Positions 31,550 to 43,729 of a stretch of DNA of 64,000 nucleotides are shown here, one piece after another. Position numbers and translations under genes: made by a program. The notes beneath the pieces are model-generated. The model was not told the DNA's origin and did no database searches. It worked only from the letters and a program-made list of their open reading frames with translations. This DNA is from Rhizophagus irregularis. Lineage: Eukaryota > Glomeromycota > Glomeromycetes > Glomerales > Glomeraceae. Position 1 is the first letter of the stretch. Every line of letters starts with the position of its first letter. The stretch lies in assembly GCF_026210795.1 (NCBI RefSeq), contig NC_089450.1:3286001-3350000 (forward strand), read 5' to 3'.

Positions 31550-32636
31550 AGTTCTAGCAGGTATAGAACTACAAACAATTATTGTATCACACATATTATT
31601 CAGCAGGTAGTCCTCAAATTTTTATTAACGTGCGTAAATATTAGTATTTTACTTCAGTTTGAGATTAGTTTTCTCAAAATTATTATTTGTTTAATTAATT
31701 ATTAGATTTAATAAAGCACGAAAAGATTTAACTTTAAATCATCAGGATTAGATTGTGTTGGAAGTGGTGTTTAGGGTTAGGAAATTTGTCAGTTATGTCC
31801 GTCACACTCCATTTTTACCGTACCGCTTTAAACATCACAGTGATGATTACTCTAGTTTAAATCACTACATTTTAATTATAAACGTTTTTGATTTTTTTTT
31901 TTATTTATTTAATAACTTAATATTATTTGAAAAGTAATATAACTTAATTCTTTTAACACAAAGTACTATATTTTAATCTTAATCAGATCTGTTTGCAGCA
32001 AACAGATGGCTGTTATAAGGAAGGCACATAATAGAAACTTCCTCCAGAATCAATAGAACTTATATTACAAGTCTAACAAAAAAAGCTTGAAGTAACATTA
32101 TAATACATTTCTAACTACCGTGTTCGGAGACGTACTCTACCGATACTCTTTAGAGTAATTTTTGGCAACACGCTTCATATCTCCGGAACCTCACATTTAT
32201 AAAATTAGTCAAAAATTTATAACTAAAAATAATATAATATATAAAATTTTATACTCAATATTACTTACACAAAATAATTAATAATAATAAAGTGACTTTG
32301 TTAGTAAGATCGTTAAAATACTGTATATAGCGTATATTTATTTATATCATATTTGTTAATTTCCCAAGTTATAAAATCTTAATATTTGTTTTAGGTTCAT
32401 TCATTTCATGAAACAAATAGTTCAAAATTTTCTTCAAAATTTAGCGCGTCTCAATTACTATCACAGTAATCGGTATGCTTCCATAATTTATAATATACTA
32501 GCTAGTATGAAATCTTATTAATAAAAATACATGTTTTTATCCGATATTTTTTTTCGTGTGAACATAATTTATGATTGTTATAATTTGAAGGTTAACTGAA
32601 TTTATGATAATTCCCTTAATATACTGTATTTAAATA
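31550..32636. other. Intergenic, AT-rich
   Basis: No supported gene. A short less AT-rich patch near 32120-32190 (cggagacgtactctaccgat) shows no frame or repeat partner in the window. Confidence 0.4.
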
Positions 32637-33159
32637 CACAGTGAAATTCGATAAACCGGATATTCGATAAACCGGATTTGGGCCTAAACCGGACTTTTTT
32701 GCTGGAACCAAATCACGTATATTAAAATAGGCTCGATATACCGGAGTTTACTAGTAAAAGCTCGATATTCGCTATAACGGATCAATTTTCTAACCAGCTA
32801 TAGTAAAAATGATTCGATAAACCGGATCACGTGACTGGAAACCAATAAAATTTAAGTAACGTGATTCGGTAAATCTTAATTTTGGCCGGAATTATAAAAA
32901 TCTTAATTCCGGCTGAAGTTAAGTATTACTTATATATTCAATGAAAATATTTTATATTCATTTTCATGACCTCTATAACTTAAAACTAGATGAAAAAATC
33001 AAATTATGGTGTATATTAGTTTTATTAGCATGAAAATTTTTTAAAAATTTAATATAATAGATTTTCAATATATCGAAATTTTTTCGCTAAACCGGATATC
33101 CCGATAAACCGGATATTTTTAGTGGAACCGATAGATCCGGTTTATCGAATTTCACTGTG
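32637..33159. mobile_element. Pogo/Tigger-like MITE C, 523 bp, TA-flanked
   Basis: Ends CACAGTGAAATTCGATAAAC and its reverse complement, flanked by TA on both sides (32635-32636, 33160-33161). CAGTG starts with (c)cgataaaccgg-type subterminal sequence are typical of pogo/Tigger elements. The ttcgataaaccggat phrase and variants (ctcgatataccgg, cgctaaaccggat) recur about eight times near both ends. Non-coding interior with ggccggaatta and its reverse near 32884-32915. Confidence 0.75.
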
Positions 33160-33246
33160 TATATGAATGCTTTACATTTAAATTTTACTTACACTCATTT
33201 TTTTAGTTTCTCTGAAAAATTAAAATTTGAAGGGATGGATGGTAAC

Positions 33247-33918
33247 GGACTAACGGTCAGTTACGGTACATTTCGCCGAAGCAACTTTGCCGAATTCATT
33301 TCACCAAATCATCCATTTCGCAGGAATTCCACTTTACCGAATTCCATTTCGCAAAATGGACATTTCGCCGAAAATGGTAGCGATTAAAAAGTATTCATCG
33401 CGCAATGAAAATAAAAATTAAATTATTTTTAGAGATTTTTTTTTTCCAGGGTATTATCACTTTAACATTCAAGTAACTGATATTGATTGTTAAGCAATAA
33501 ATAATTAACTTTATTTTCCTGAAAACATTTATTCACGAAAAAGTATCGAGATAAACTTAATAGAAAATTGCTAAAGCTCACCAGCGGTGATTGTACCAGC
33601 ATTATGATGCACTTTTGGCCTGAATTAAAATCTAATAAAACACTGACCGGTATTACATCATAAATCCACCACTGGTAACCGTCACCACTGGTGATATTTA
33701 GCAATACTAAATTCAATAAAATTAGCTAATTCAAAAATTTTTCTAGAGAGGATTTCTTTATGAATTTAGTATAAAACAATAAAATAACCAAATGGAATAA
33801 ATAATTTTTCAGCAAAATGTCCATTCAATAAAATGGCTTCGGCAAAATGGAATTCGGTGAAATGGTATTTCGGCGAAACGTCCTTTCGGCGAAATATCTT
33901 TTCGATCAACGGTCACAT
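33247..33918. mobile_element. Element D with inverted arrays of CATTTCGCCGAA, ~670 bp
   Basis: The left part (33265-33376) is an array of about ten diverged atttcgccgaa units; the right part (33808-33905) holds the same words in reverse complement (ttcggcgaaat). Outer sequence aacggtca on the left and tcaacggtcac on the right. Arrays of subterminal repeats in inverted arrangement mark a DNA-transposon-like non-autonomous element. MITE E lies inside it. No reading frame. Confidence 0.6.
33567..33705. mobile_element. MITE E, copy 1 (139 bp), nested in element D
   Basis: Inverted ends ATTGCTAAAgcTCACCAGCG and, reversed, ATTGCTAAAtaTCACCAGTG; interior holds further caccRctggt words. It is similar to the copy at 50483-50629. 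Confidence 0.65.
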
Positions 33919-34038
33919 TTGATTGCGCGCATTCTTTTAGGGTCGAAATCATGATAATTTCGGCCAGTCCCTAAATATGGTAATAACTTTTCAGCTGTAT
34001 ATTTCAGGATGGCGTTTAACTGAACAAGCAATTATTTA

Positions 34039-34253
34039 CAGCTGATTTCATAATGTACGGGACACCTAATAATAGTTACCGAGAGACAACTCGGTACATT
34101 CGGTAAAACTCGGTAAAGTTCAGAATAAGGTAAAACCATATCGTTAGATTCGGAGCAATGGTCCGAGCACAGTGGTGTAGTTTTTATTTTCTTCGAGTTT
34201 CTCTCGGCATGGAGTAAAAATGATGGGTGTCCCGTATATTATGAAATCAGCTG
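34039..34253. mobile_element. MITE F, 215 bp, TA-flanked
   Basis: CAGCTGATTTCATAATGTAC with GGGACACC following is repeated inverted at the right end (gggtgtcccgtatattatga then aatcagctg). TA is on both sides (34037-34038, 34254-34255). The interior has acctcggt/tcggta words (ctcggtacattcggtaaaac). Non-coding. Confidence 0.75.
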
Positions 34254-35067
34254 TAACAGAAGAAAACGAGAGTACTTTATTATTTATGGAATCGGCCGAA
34301 AAAGCTTTAACCGGTTAATGATTAGTTGAATGGTGCTTTTATCGTTAATTAAATGGTTAACCCTACTTGGGTAATGTTGTTAAGTCCGATTTGGACGATT
34401 TGGGTCAGCCAGTTCGACGTGAGAGTCGGTGGCTCTACCTTTTTTTTATAGGACTTAATATTTAGTATTCATCGAAAAAAACCAAACTTTTTTTTAATGA
34501 ATGATTTTTTGTTGTAATTATAATGACACATATAACTAAGATTAATTTGAATATACGAACTCCATTATTGATCGGCCCAACCGTATCGATTAAATTCTCG
34601 CTGGCATTAAATAATTATCATTTAATTCTGGCCGAACACTCAACCCTGGTCAAAATTATACAAACATCAACATTTATATAGCAACTTTAAAATTTTTTTT
34701 ATTTTTTACAGGCATATTACAAAGATAATGAAAATTGATCTTTAATAAGGAAACAAAAAACTAAAATTTAGCTAAAATTGAAAATAATACTTAAATGTGA
34801 AACAAAAATATATATATTTTTTTTCATTTAATATCTTTTTTTTTTACCTTTTTTTTTCTATATATAATTTCTTAATATTAAAATGAATAAGAAAAAGTTT
34901 TTTTTTTACTTTAATATTTTTTTAATTTTTTTTTTTTTAAATTGTAATTTTATGTATAAAGTAAGAAAAAAAAAATATTTTTTTTAATAATTTCTTTTTT
35001 TTTTTATAATTATATTTTTTTTCAAACCATTTTTTAAATTGAGATTTTTATTGTCGCTTGCATGTGC
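34254..35067. other. Intergenic, AT-rich, 3' of F-box-like gene
   Basis: Nothing beyond A/T runs and one ttctggcc word near 34627. No gene is seen. Confidence 0.4.
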
Positions 35068-36138
35068 CTAAATGAAAGAGGACCCATTGAAAAATTGATT
35101 AATAAATGGATCATTCGTAATCGGCTGTTGGGGGAGGCTTGCAATTAGACTTATTATATCTTCATTATTGGTTGGCACATTAATTTGGCGTCTGTTTCTT
35201 CTTCGTCTTCTAAGTTGATTGCGTCTTCTCATTTGATTAATATTTCTTAAGGGTCGTACTCTAAGCGTTAGGACAGTGATAGGCGTCGTTTGAAAACTAT
35301 ATTATTATTAATTGAATCGAAAATAGATTAACAGTTAATATGTGAAAATAATTAAAAATTTATGTCTAACTGAAATAATATTTCTTATTTACCTTAAAAA
35401 ACTTCCTTGGCCTGAAAAATTATCAAATTTTGTTAAATTAGTAGGTTTACCATTTTCGCAGCCGCCTTTAGATGAATATTCGTGTGGCTGATAAATATGC
35501 GGATAAGCTTTAAAGTCTATTTGAAGTGCTTTTGGTTTAGGATGAAATGGAATGAATTGTTTATTTAAAGTCAAATCATTGAGATATTTTAAATTCTTTT
35601 TCTGAATCTTGACATGATTTATCACGTGATAAACTGCGGAGAGAAAATGAAACAATTTCATGACATCTTCTTTGGAATATAACTCTTCATTAGTGTTAAC
35701 TAATTGTTTGTGCCCTTTATCTAATAAATAGGCTAACACGGATAAAGATAGATCGTTCTCCCAAAATGATTTGATTTTCTGTTGAAAAGCGCGTATTCTA
35801 TCAGCATCAAGTTGACCAACGTTATGTTCTGTTTCAAATTGGATCAGTTTTGAGTCATAGCTTCTAAAATGCATCAATAATCTTTGAATAAAGTATTTTG
35901 ATATGAAAACTTTTCTTGCAATTAATGCTTGACATACTGGTATATCAATAAAAGTGGGACCTAATCTTACTGCGTGATATAACGCATGAGCTTTTCTATA
36001 ATGTACTAATAACCATTCAGTCTTAGCATAAGGATCTTTGGCAATAACCGACCAATCTTGACAAGTCAAAGATAAATTAAGTGGATATTTGACATATTTA
36101 AATATCTTAATTTTAATTTCATTTTCAATATATTGCAT
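35068..36138 (-). CDS. F-box-like protein, two exons (most complete copy)
   Basis: Exons 36138-35393 and 35296-35068; the junction AG|T restores the frame and gives about 324 residues. The N-terminus MQYIENEIKIKIFKYVKYPL and LSLTCQDWSVIAKDPYAKTE has the length and hydrophobic pattern of an F-box, which normally binds Skp1 in SCF ubiquitin ligases. Then follow a conserved LGPTFIDIPV..LIARK block, YFIQRLLMHF, a helical middle part and LNKQFIPFHPKPKAL. Exon 2 is arginine-rich (RRRNQLRRRRRNR) and ends PQQPITNDPFINQFFNGSSF. The intron (96 nt) starts GTAAAT. An ATG 33 bases further upstream (36171) is in frame, but paralogues begin at MQ.I. F-box assignment is inferred from pattern; the fold is not proven. 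Confidence 0.75.
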
Positions 36139-39100
36139 TTCGGATGATCTTGAATAGTATGAATAACACATTAAAATATATGTATATATGAAAAGATTAT
36201 ATATTTCAGAATGATCGATAAGGAGGATTAGAAATTATGATATTTTTTCTTTATTTTATTTCTTTATTTTTTTTTTAAAAAAAAAATGAAAGAAAAACGT
36301 TACAAAAATTCGAGGCATTTTTATATTTCTCAGACCGCCGATCAAATAATTATTTGATCATTTAATTAACGTTTCACTATAATTTAACGTTTCACTAAGC
36401 ATAACTTAAAGTAATATTAAAATCAACGAAATATAATATATTAAAAAAAAAAAAGAAAAAAATATCAAAAAAAGAAATCTCAAACGGTTGGCGTTTTTTT
36501 TTTGATTCAAGTGTTAACCGTCAATATTAAATGTTAAACACAAATTTACAAAAAAAAAAGATGATTGAACAAGGTTTTGAATTTAAATGACGAAAATGAT
36601 GCAAAATAATGAGGCGTAAAAAAAAAAATTTTTATGTAATATCGTAGAACGGTTCAATATTCCGAAAGAAAAAAATTATAATAAAATAGACTGCCATTGT
36701 TTTATTATAATTTGTCTTCACCCTAAATAACTTCTAATTTATTATACATATAATAATGAAATACTTATCAAAAAAAAAGCATTTAAATTATGTCGTGCTG
36801 ATATATAAAAAAAAAAAATCTCATCGAAAAAAAAAATTAAAGGAAAAAGGCAATATTAAATCTATTTCATAAACTTCATATTTTCGGATGATATGTCCGA
36901 TACGTGAGAAACCAAATAAAGTTTTGTAATACGATAATTTTAGATTTACAAAATATTTTTGTGCGTAAATCAAAGACAAAGAAATTTATTGCCATACAGC
37001 AGGTTTTTAAACCTGAATTTCTATCGGGGGAACAATATTTAAATTGTCACATTAATGCATAAATATAAATGTCAATTTGAAAGTGATGATTAATGCAAAT
37101 GAATGTTTGTGCAATTATCACATTCACTGATTTTCCACAAAATGAAATAGGTACAACCTCTCACAATAATATATTTTGTACGAACTAGATAAATTTTAAG
37201 TCTTAATTAAATGTAAAATTTTTTGTACAAACTTATTGAAACAATTTGGAACACTTAATTACTTAAATACTAAGTACGCCGTATTATTCTTTAACAATTA
37301 TGGTGATTAACGCAACATGAGGCTAAATTATTACCACATAAGCTTTGTGCACATCGCTGATCCAACTTTACCTTATTTAAATAACTTAATGATTCCCCTC
37401 ACATTTTTATAAGAAACATAAGGTTTAATTTATTTACTTATATTTTGTGGATCTTTTTTCCAAATTAAAAATAGTTGAAAAGTTAAAATAAAAGCCTAAG
37501 AAACGATAATATAATAATTTAAAGAGAAAATAAAATTTTACGTGTTTAATTCATAACTTCTGTGGTGCCAAAAAATTTCTTTTACAAATATAAATTTCTC
37601 CCACGTTAGTATATGAAAAATATGAGCATCAAAAGTAACCTCATTTATGCACTACTAATTATTGACGTTATTGATGAATAAATAATTTTTTTTTTTTGAC
37701 ATATTAAAGTCCCGGTAAAAAAAGAAATCTTCCATCTATAATCCGAAACATCATTAATCATAAACTGTATTTTTGTGTGATCGTTGTATTGTATCACAAA
37801 CATTTTATATAATACTATAATTAAAGCATCCATCATAAAAAATTTTTCATTTGAACCTTATTTATATATTGGCATTTATAGGAAAATGCAAAATTACATC
37901 ATATTATTTTCGATATTGTTTCTTGTTCCAATCTCAAAATTTCTTCTGTTGGCGAAATTTCACATAATATTTCTTTAAGGCACCTTTTCGGTTATATAAT
38001 CAATTTATGATGAAAGAGTTTCATTTATATGTTACCAAAACGAGAAAATTTAAGATCTCCGAAATTCGGAATACTAAATTTGGTCTTTAGATCGATGATC
38101 ATATCTCATCTCTAAAAATTTAGAAATCTGATACTCAATTTGCATTTAATTGACTTGTCAAAACATTATTCGCTTTCGTCTCGTACTTTTTTTTTTTTTC
38201 CAAAGATCATAATTTCATACATATTATAAATAATTATAAATAATTAGTATAAATAATTATTACCACAGAAAGTGAATGATTTAGTATACTGCATGCATAG
38301 CATATACTGCATGTATAGCATAAGAAGGATTTGTGTAACAAAAAGAGAATTATTTTTGCACACTAAAATTTTGTCATGTATCCCCAAAACATAGTTGTAT
38401 TTTACAAAGAACAATCAAAAATCTTTTGTGAAAAAAAAAAAAAAATGTATGTCGACCCTTCCTTGTAGAATTTACAGCCGAAATAATGAACTTATTATCC
38501 TCCTACCTCTCTTAAATTCTAATTATTTATATAATTTTAAATTTTGAATTATTCGTTATTTTAAATACCTAAGGTAGAAACTGGCCGCAAAATATCTCTA
38601 CAGGATCCAATTATTAATTTTTTTTTTTTATGATCGCAAGTTCGCAAGTTGTAATTATTTACTTTATTCAATACAAGGAACGTATTTTATAAACATTCCT
38701 GTTTCTAAAAGATATAAAACAAAACTGAGTTCATCACGGGACCGCGGGATTCGATGCTACAGAAAATCCCTGTATGAATACATGTCAAAAACTTGACATT
38801 ATTCACAGCATATAATCTCATCATCTCACGTGATATTCACTTAATACAGTATATGTGAAACAATAAAAAAAGCCTCTATGTGGGCTCGATGACCCTGCTT
38901 ACAATTTTAGTCAGACAAGCGAAATCTTTGTAAATCACTACTGCGTTTGCGATTATTGTTACACGGTCCTCACTCAAAACAAAAAAATAATAAATCAACA
39001 AAACAATAAAACAATAAAAATAATACTTCACTATTTACTTCATGCCAAACGTATCTTTTCGTACAATTACACCGTAATTGCTCGATAGGACTTTGCCGTC

Positions 39101-39506
39101 GGCGATGTTAAAAATTAAAGGCCAAAGTTTTGATTGGAAAATGAAGAGTAACTGCTATTTTGTATTATCATTTTTCTTTTCAAACTCATTATGCTTATAT
39201 TGTGTGCACCCATATTTTTACTACATAATTTTAAATAGTAAAAAAATTTTGTTTTTTTTTTGTCATTCCCTTAAACATGTATCACAAAACAAATTGTTTG
39301 CACTACTCCCGTGATTACAAATGCGAAATATATATGTGATCGGCGGGCCACAGTAATTTTCACCGACGCCCGATACCGATTTTCACGCCCGGTGATCTTA
39401 CGCAGCAATAGCATATTCATTAATAGCGGTGAAATATAATTGCGTGAAGAATAGCGTCGGTGACGGTATCAGCAGGGAATTAATGATTCATATTTCAACG
39501 GTTAAT
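36139..39506. other. Intergenic, AT-rich
   Basis: A T10A10 palindrome at 36267-36286 lies about 130 bases upstream of the F-box-like start. Elsewhere no supported gene. A GC-richer patch at 39340-39470 with tcaccgacgc in both orientations could be an eroded MITE (ends not resolved). Confidence 0.4.
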
Positions 39507-39690
39507 CGGTTAAATTCATAGCTAGCCTGGTTAGCCTCAATGCTCTATTACGTAACAGAACCTTGGATATATCCCACATTTCCGTATGTCAGTTCGCCAA
39601 CAATGAAATTATTGATGCACAAACACATGCATCATATCGCAAAAAAGATATAGTTAATCGATATAACGTAAAAAAAATTTTTTTTTTATT
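39507..39690 (+). CDS. Possible orphan exon, unrecognised
   Basis: An open frame reads SVKFIASLVSLNALLRNRTL and continues ISHISVCQFANNEIIDAQTH to KKDIVNRYN, with mixed composition unlike AT-driven frames. It is followed near 39669 by gtaaaaaaaa, a possible donor, after which the frame becomes F/I/N-rich. No acceptor or partner exon is identified. It may be a relic. Confidence 0.25.
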
Positions 39691-40274
39691 TACTATTATA
39701 GTAAATAATTTTAAAATATTTTGTCCCATTATTATTATAGTTAATTAATTTTTATTGTCAACATATAGATTTAATTGATAATTTATGTTAATTTATTTAC
39801 CATTTAAATTCTGTAGATGTAACAAAACATGACAGATAAAACAAATGAAAAGATTTGAAACTATTTTGTAGGACTCAAAATTCTTTTAATTGGTTGAACT
39901 TAATTTTAAATATTTGACCACAAATTTTAGTTCTAGCCGGAATTAGAATTAACCTTATTCATTATAAAATGAATATAGAAAAAAGTAAATTTTACATCAC
40001 TTTCTAGAAGACATAATTTGAAAATTTACAGAATCTATTTTATAGTAGTACATGTTTCACCGGTTTTACCGGTTCAAATCTCTCAAAAATTTAGAAACGT
40101 TTATGTACTAAATAAAATTATATCAAATAAAAGATAATCTGTTGGGGAAATGATTTTTTTTTATACGTTATATTAGCATGGCATTACAATTAGAGCACTA
40201 ATATGGATCCGGATATAATTATACCCTGTTAACAATTATTTTTTACATATTTCTAGATGAGGTTCCTTAATATA

Positions 40275-40343
40275 CAGAGCATGGGTGTACGATATTAACG
40301 TACGAACTGAGTTAACGTTAACGCTATCACGTGACACATACTG
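40275..40343. mobile_element. MITE B, internally deleted copy 2
   Basis: After TA at 40273-40274 comes CAGAGCATGGGTGTACGATA, tracking the left arm of MITE B through gatattaacgtacgaactg and gttaacgctatcacgtg. The right arm is almost absent, ending cacatactg then TA. Confidence 0.55.
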
Positions 40344-40661
40344 TATGTTAAGGACGCCCTGGATAATGAATAATAAAACATTCGAATAGAAAATAATTAT
40401 CCAGCTGTCCGTAAATTTGGATAAAAAAGCAAATATTTATTAATTATTGACTTCATTATCTACTTCTCTTGATATTAATTAAACATTAAAGTTAATTGCT
40501 GATCGGCAGTAATTCGAGCCTAATTTGTAATTCCGGCCCGAAGGTTACGATTGGAAGTCAAAATTAAAGATTTCCTTAATTCCGACCGGCATTATAAGTT
40601 GGCCAAAATTACTGCAAAATGCAAATGTAATAAATCCTCGTGTTGAAACAGGGGTTCCGTA

Positions 40662-40779
40662 CAGTGGGGTGTACGATATTAACGTACGAACTGGTCGGAA
40701 TTAATGTTAACGCTATCGCGTGTAAGTACATAACCCCAAACTCGGACCAGTTCGTACGTTAATATCGTACACCCCACTG
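40662..40779. mobile_element. MITE B, best-preserved copy 3 (118 bp), TA-flanked
   Basis: CAGTGGGGTGTACGATATTA plus cgtacgaactggtc is perfectly repeated inverted at the right end (gaccagttcgtacg... to cactg), so arms of about 34 bases are identical. TA at 40660-40661 and 40780-40781. The identical arms suggest recent activity. Confidence 0.8.
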
Positions 40780-42737
40780 TACGTCGTTGAAACAACCTAA
40801 ATTAATTCCTCCGAAAAAAAAAAATGATTACTAATTGTGAGTTTCAACAACTTTCGGAACGACAACAATATTATGATATTTGCAGAGAGAAATAAATTTC
40901 AGCTTAATTAGAACATTCTTTAACAAATTAACAAAATAAATTGGTTAAAACCAGTTGAATTGTAAAACACAGCGTTGTTTTTATTTTAAGAAAGAAGTAT
41001 GTGCAGAAAATATATGTTAGTAAGTGTGAATAAAATGAACTTTTTTTCAACACTCTAACTCTTGAAAATAATAAAAATGGTAATAATTAATTTTTTAACG
41101 CTATTGGTTGTGCAATTATTTGCAAAATGGTAAAAGCTTTTAAGAAAATTAGAAAATTATTAAATTAATTCGTAATTAATTCGAAATGAAACGATTTCGT
41201 TGATTTTACTAATAATTGGTGGGCGTTTTATATGTTAATTTTTATACATATTTGCTTGTACATAATTAAGCAAAGCAGCCCTGGCCTATATTATAATAAT
41301 TCTAATTGCCATAAAGTATAATTTGCCCAGCATTGATTGCAAAAAAATGAGTAGATATCCTCATGAGTTTTCAATGAGATAGTCGGAAGGTCAGGAATTT
41401 ATTTGGTACATTTAAAAGTTCAAATTATAATAAAACCATACATTTCGGCCCGCCGATCATTAATGAATATCTCTCGAGAATTGCAAATTAATATTCATTA
41501 GTATCAGTATAAATTTGTCTCAAAAAAACCATTTAAAAGGGTCAACATTCAATCATCACATGATAATACATACATAGCAAGATATCAGATACGACTATAT
41601 AGTCGTATTAATATATTTTTATTTTTTTTCCTAAAAAAAAAATAAGGTTTCATGTGATAATCATAAAAAAGATTAAAATTTTGAATGAAAAAAGATTATC
41701 TTTACAAATATTTACACACGTGCAGCCGAATATTTGGATATATCGCTGATGGATGATGGCAAACATGACTATGTGAATACAAATATAGGAAAAATAAGCA
41801 TTATTTGTTTTATTTGTAAATGATGCATGATAAAACAAAAAGTGAAATGTGGTAAATAATATGCCTGAAAGAGATGAATGAAAAGCTTAAATGTGACTAA
41901 ACTGTAAATAAAATGATTCGTTATTTGAACTTATAAAAGTTGTGTAACCATAAATCAGAGAAAAAAAAAATTTAGATGATCATAAATAAAATTCAATTTA
42001 ATTTCCTAATCTCTTTTGCTTTTGAACATTTCTTTTTGATGTATAATAAATATACATATATAATCAGACAATAAACCTTTAGTTGTTATATAATTGAAAG
42101 TTCCTGGCGGGGCAATTGAATTTAAGAATTATGAAACAAATGTAATTTATATAATTAACGTAATTATTATATACTGATGTAAATCATTTAGATCTTACTG
42201 TGCATAAACTGTTTGAAACACTGCTCGTAAGATGATGTTAACCTTTCTAAAAGAGTACCATTGTAAAAATCTGAGGATAAGTATCAGTAACCATACTTCT
42301 TTTTATTTCTTTTTCTAAATCTACTAACATTGAACATAGATTTAAAGGAAAATATATAAAATGAAATAAAAATAACCCTATAAAATTTCCAAATAAATAA
42401 GATATAAAATAAAAATAAAAAATAAAATAAAAAAAATAAAATCAAATAAAATGTTTTTTTTTTGTATTTTGTATTTTGTAATTTTTTTTTTTTCATATAT
42501 TAACGTTATACTAATGGAATATTCAGCTAAACAAGATAAAAGTTGGCCGAAAAAGGAAAGATATAGATACTGAAGAATGAACAGGTGACATGTTCCTAAG
42601 TCCTAACCCTCATAACTATATAATAATAAACTATATAATAATAAATATAATTCGTGAGTATATAATTCTCGTTAGACGAATGAAGAAACTAAAGAATTGA
42701 TTTCAGATATAAAAATAACTATTGCGCAAGAAACTTT

Positions 42738-43729
42738 TTAAAAGAATGATGATCCATCAATCATTTCAACCAATAATATATCATTTGGATCAGCAATTGG
42801 TTGCTGAGAGAAACTAGCAATTGGTGCAGTAGGTTGCCTATTCGTGTTCACAAGCTGACCAAGCTGAACATGACTTCCGTGTCTTCCACCAAAATTATCT
42901 TGTCCTCCGTAACTTCCACCAATCGTTCCGCCAAGTTTATTTTGTCTTCCATGTCTTCCTTCAAGTTTATTTTGTCTTCCGTGCCTTCCGCCAAGTTTAT
43001 TTTGTCTTCCATGTCTTCCATCAAGTTTGTTATGTCTTCCATGTCTTACACCAAGCATTCTAGGCGGTCTAAAATATTGAGAAGAGATTAAAAAAGTTAT
43101 TTAATGGTATAAAAAAAATTTGATGTTAATGAAAAAATAATTGTTACTAGTTACCTTGGTTGTGCTAGGAAATTAATTAATTCCAAAAGTTTAAATAAAT
43201 CAAATTTATCAATTTCGTAATCAACTTTTGATAAATATCCACTAGTACTTGCTGATTGTGGTAACAAAGATCCAATATCTTTTAATGATATCATTTGGCC
43301 ATAGTTTACTACATGAGTTCCATAAGCGAAAAAATGAAATAATTTTGTGTCATCCTCTTTTGATTTGTTAGCATAAACATGATAACTAGTATAAGGATGT
43401 CCAGAATTATCTTCTGTTTTAAGATGAATCAACTTTTGATCATATTTGTCCAAGTGCATCAATAATCTTTGGAAAAAAAAAATTGGAACTGAGGCATTCT
43501 CATTTCTCGCGATTAAAATTTTATACAATGATATATCGATAAAACTAGGCCCCAACCTTGCTGCATTGTACAAAGCATATAATTTTCCGTATTTTGTTAT
43601 TAACCATTTTGATTTGACGTAAGGATCCTTGGCTATACGAAGCCAATCTCGAGAGGTTAAAATCAGATTAATAGGATATTCTACGAATCGAAAAATATTT
43701 ATCATAATTTCGTCTACTGAATTTTGCAT
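42738..43729 (-). CDS. F-box-like protein with RHGRQNKLGG repeat tail
   Basis: Exons 43729-43155 and 43068-42738, junction AG|A in frame, about 301 residues; intron 86 nt with GTAACT donor and TATTTTAG acceptor. The N-terminus MQNSVDEIMINIFRFVEYPI and SRDWLRIAKDPYVKSKWL matches the F-box-like start of 35068-36138, followed by ARLGPSFIDIS and FFQRLLMHLDKY. The middle is shorter than in the paralogue. Exon 2 does not encode the usual arginine-rich PQQPI tail in full: it begins with four 10-residue repeats (RHGRQNKLGG-like, 30 bp each, 42945-43050), a glycine-rich stretch, then QPTAPIASFSQQPIADPND. A repeat expansion has replaced the basic segment, keeping positive charge. The role is unknown, presumably as for the paralogue. 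Confidence 0.7.

Larger units (their letters stand above)
39691..42737. other. Intergenic with MITE B copies
   Basis: Holds MITE B copies 2 and 3. ggccggaatta-type words occur near 39936 and 40530-40610. No gene is supported; the frame at 42284-42496 is low complexity. Confidence 0.45.

Noticed and set aside
33157..33387. Plus-strand frame starting at the right end of MITE C
   Set aside because: Covers the MITE C end and the subterminal array of element D; not a gene.
39340..39470. GC-rich patch with tcaccgacgc in both orientations
   Set aside because: Inverted similarity is short and boundaries cannot be fixed; left as a possible eroded MITE only.
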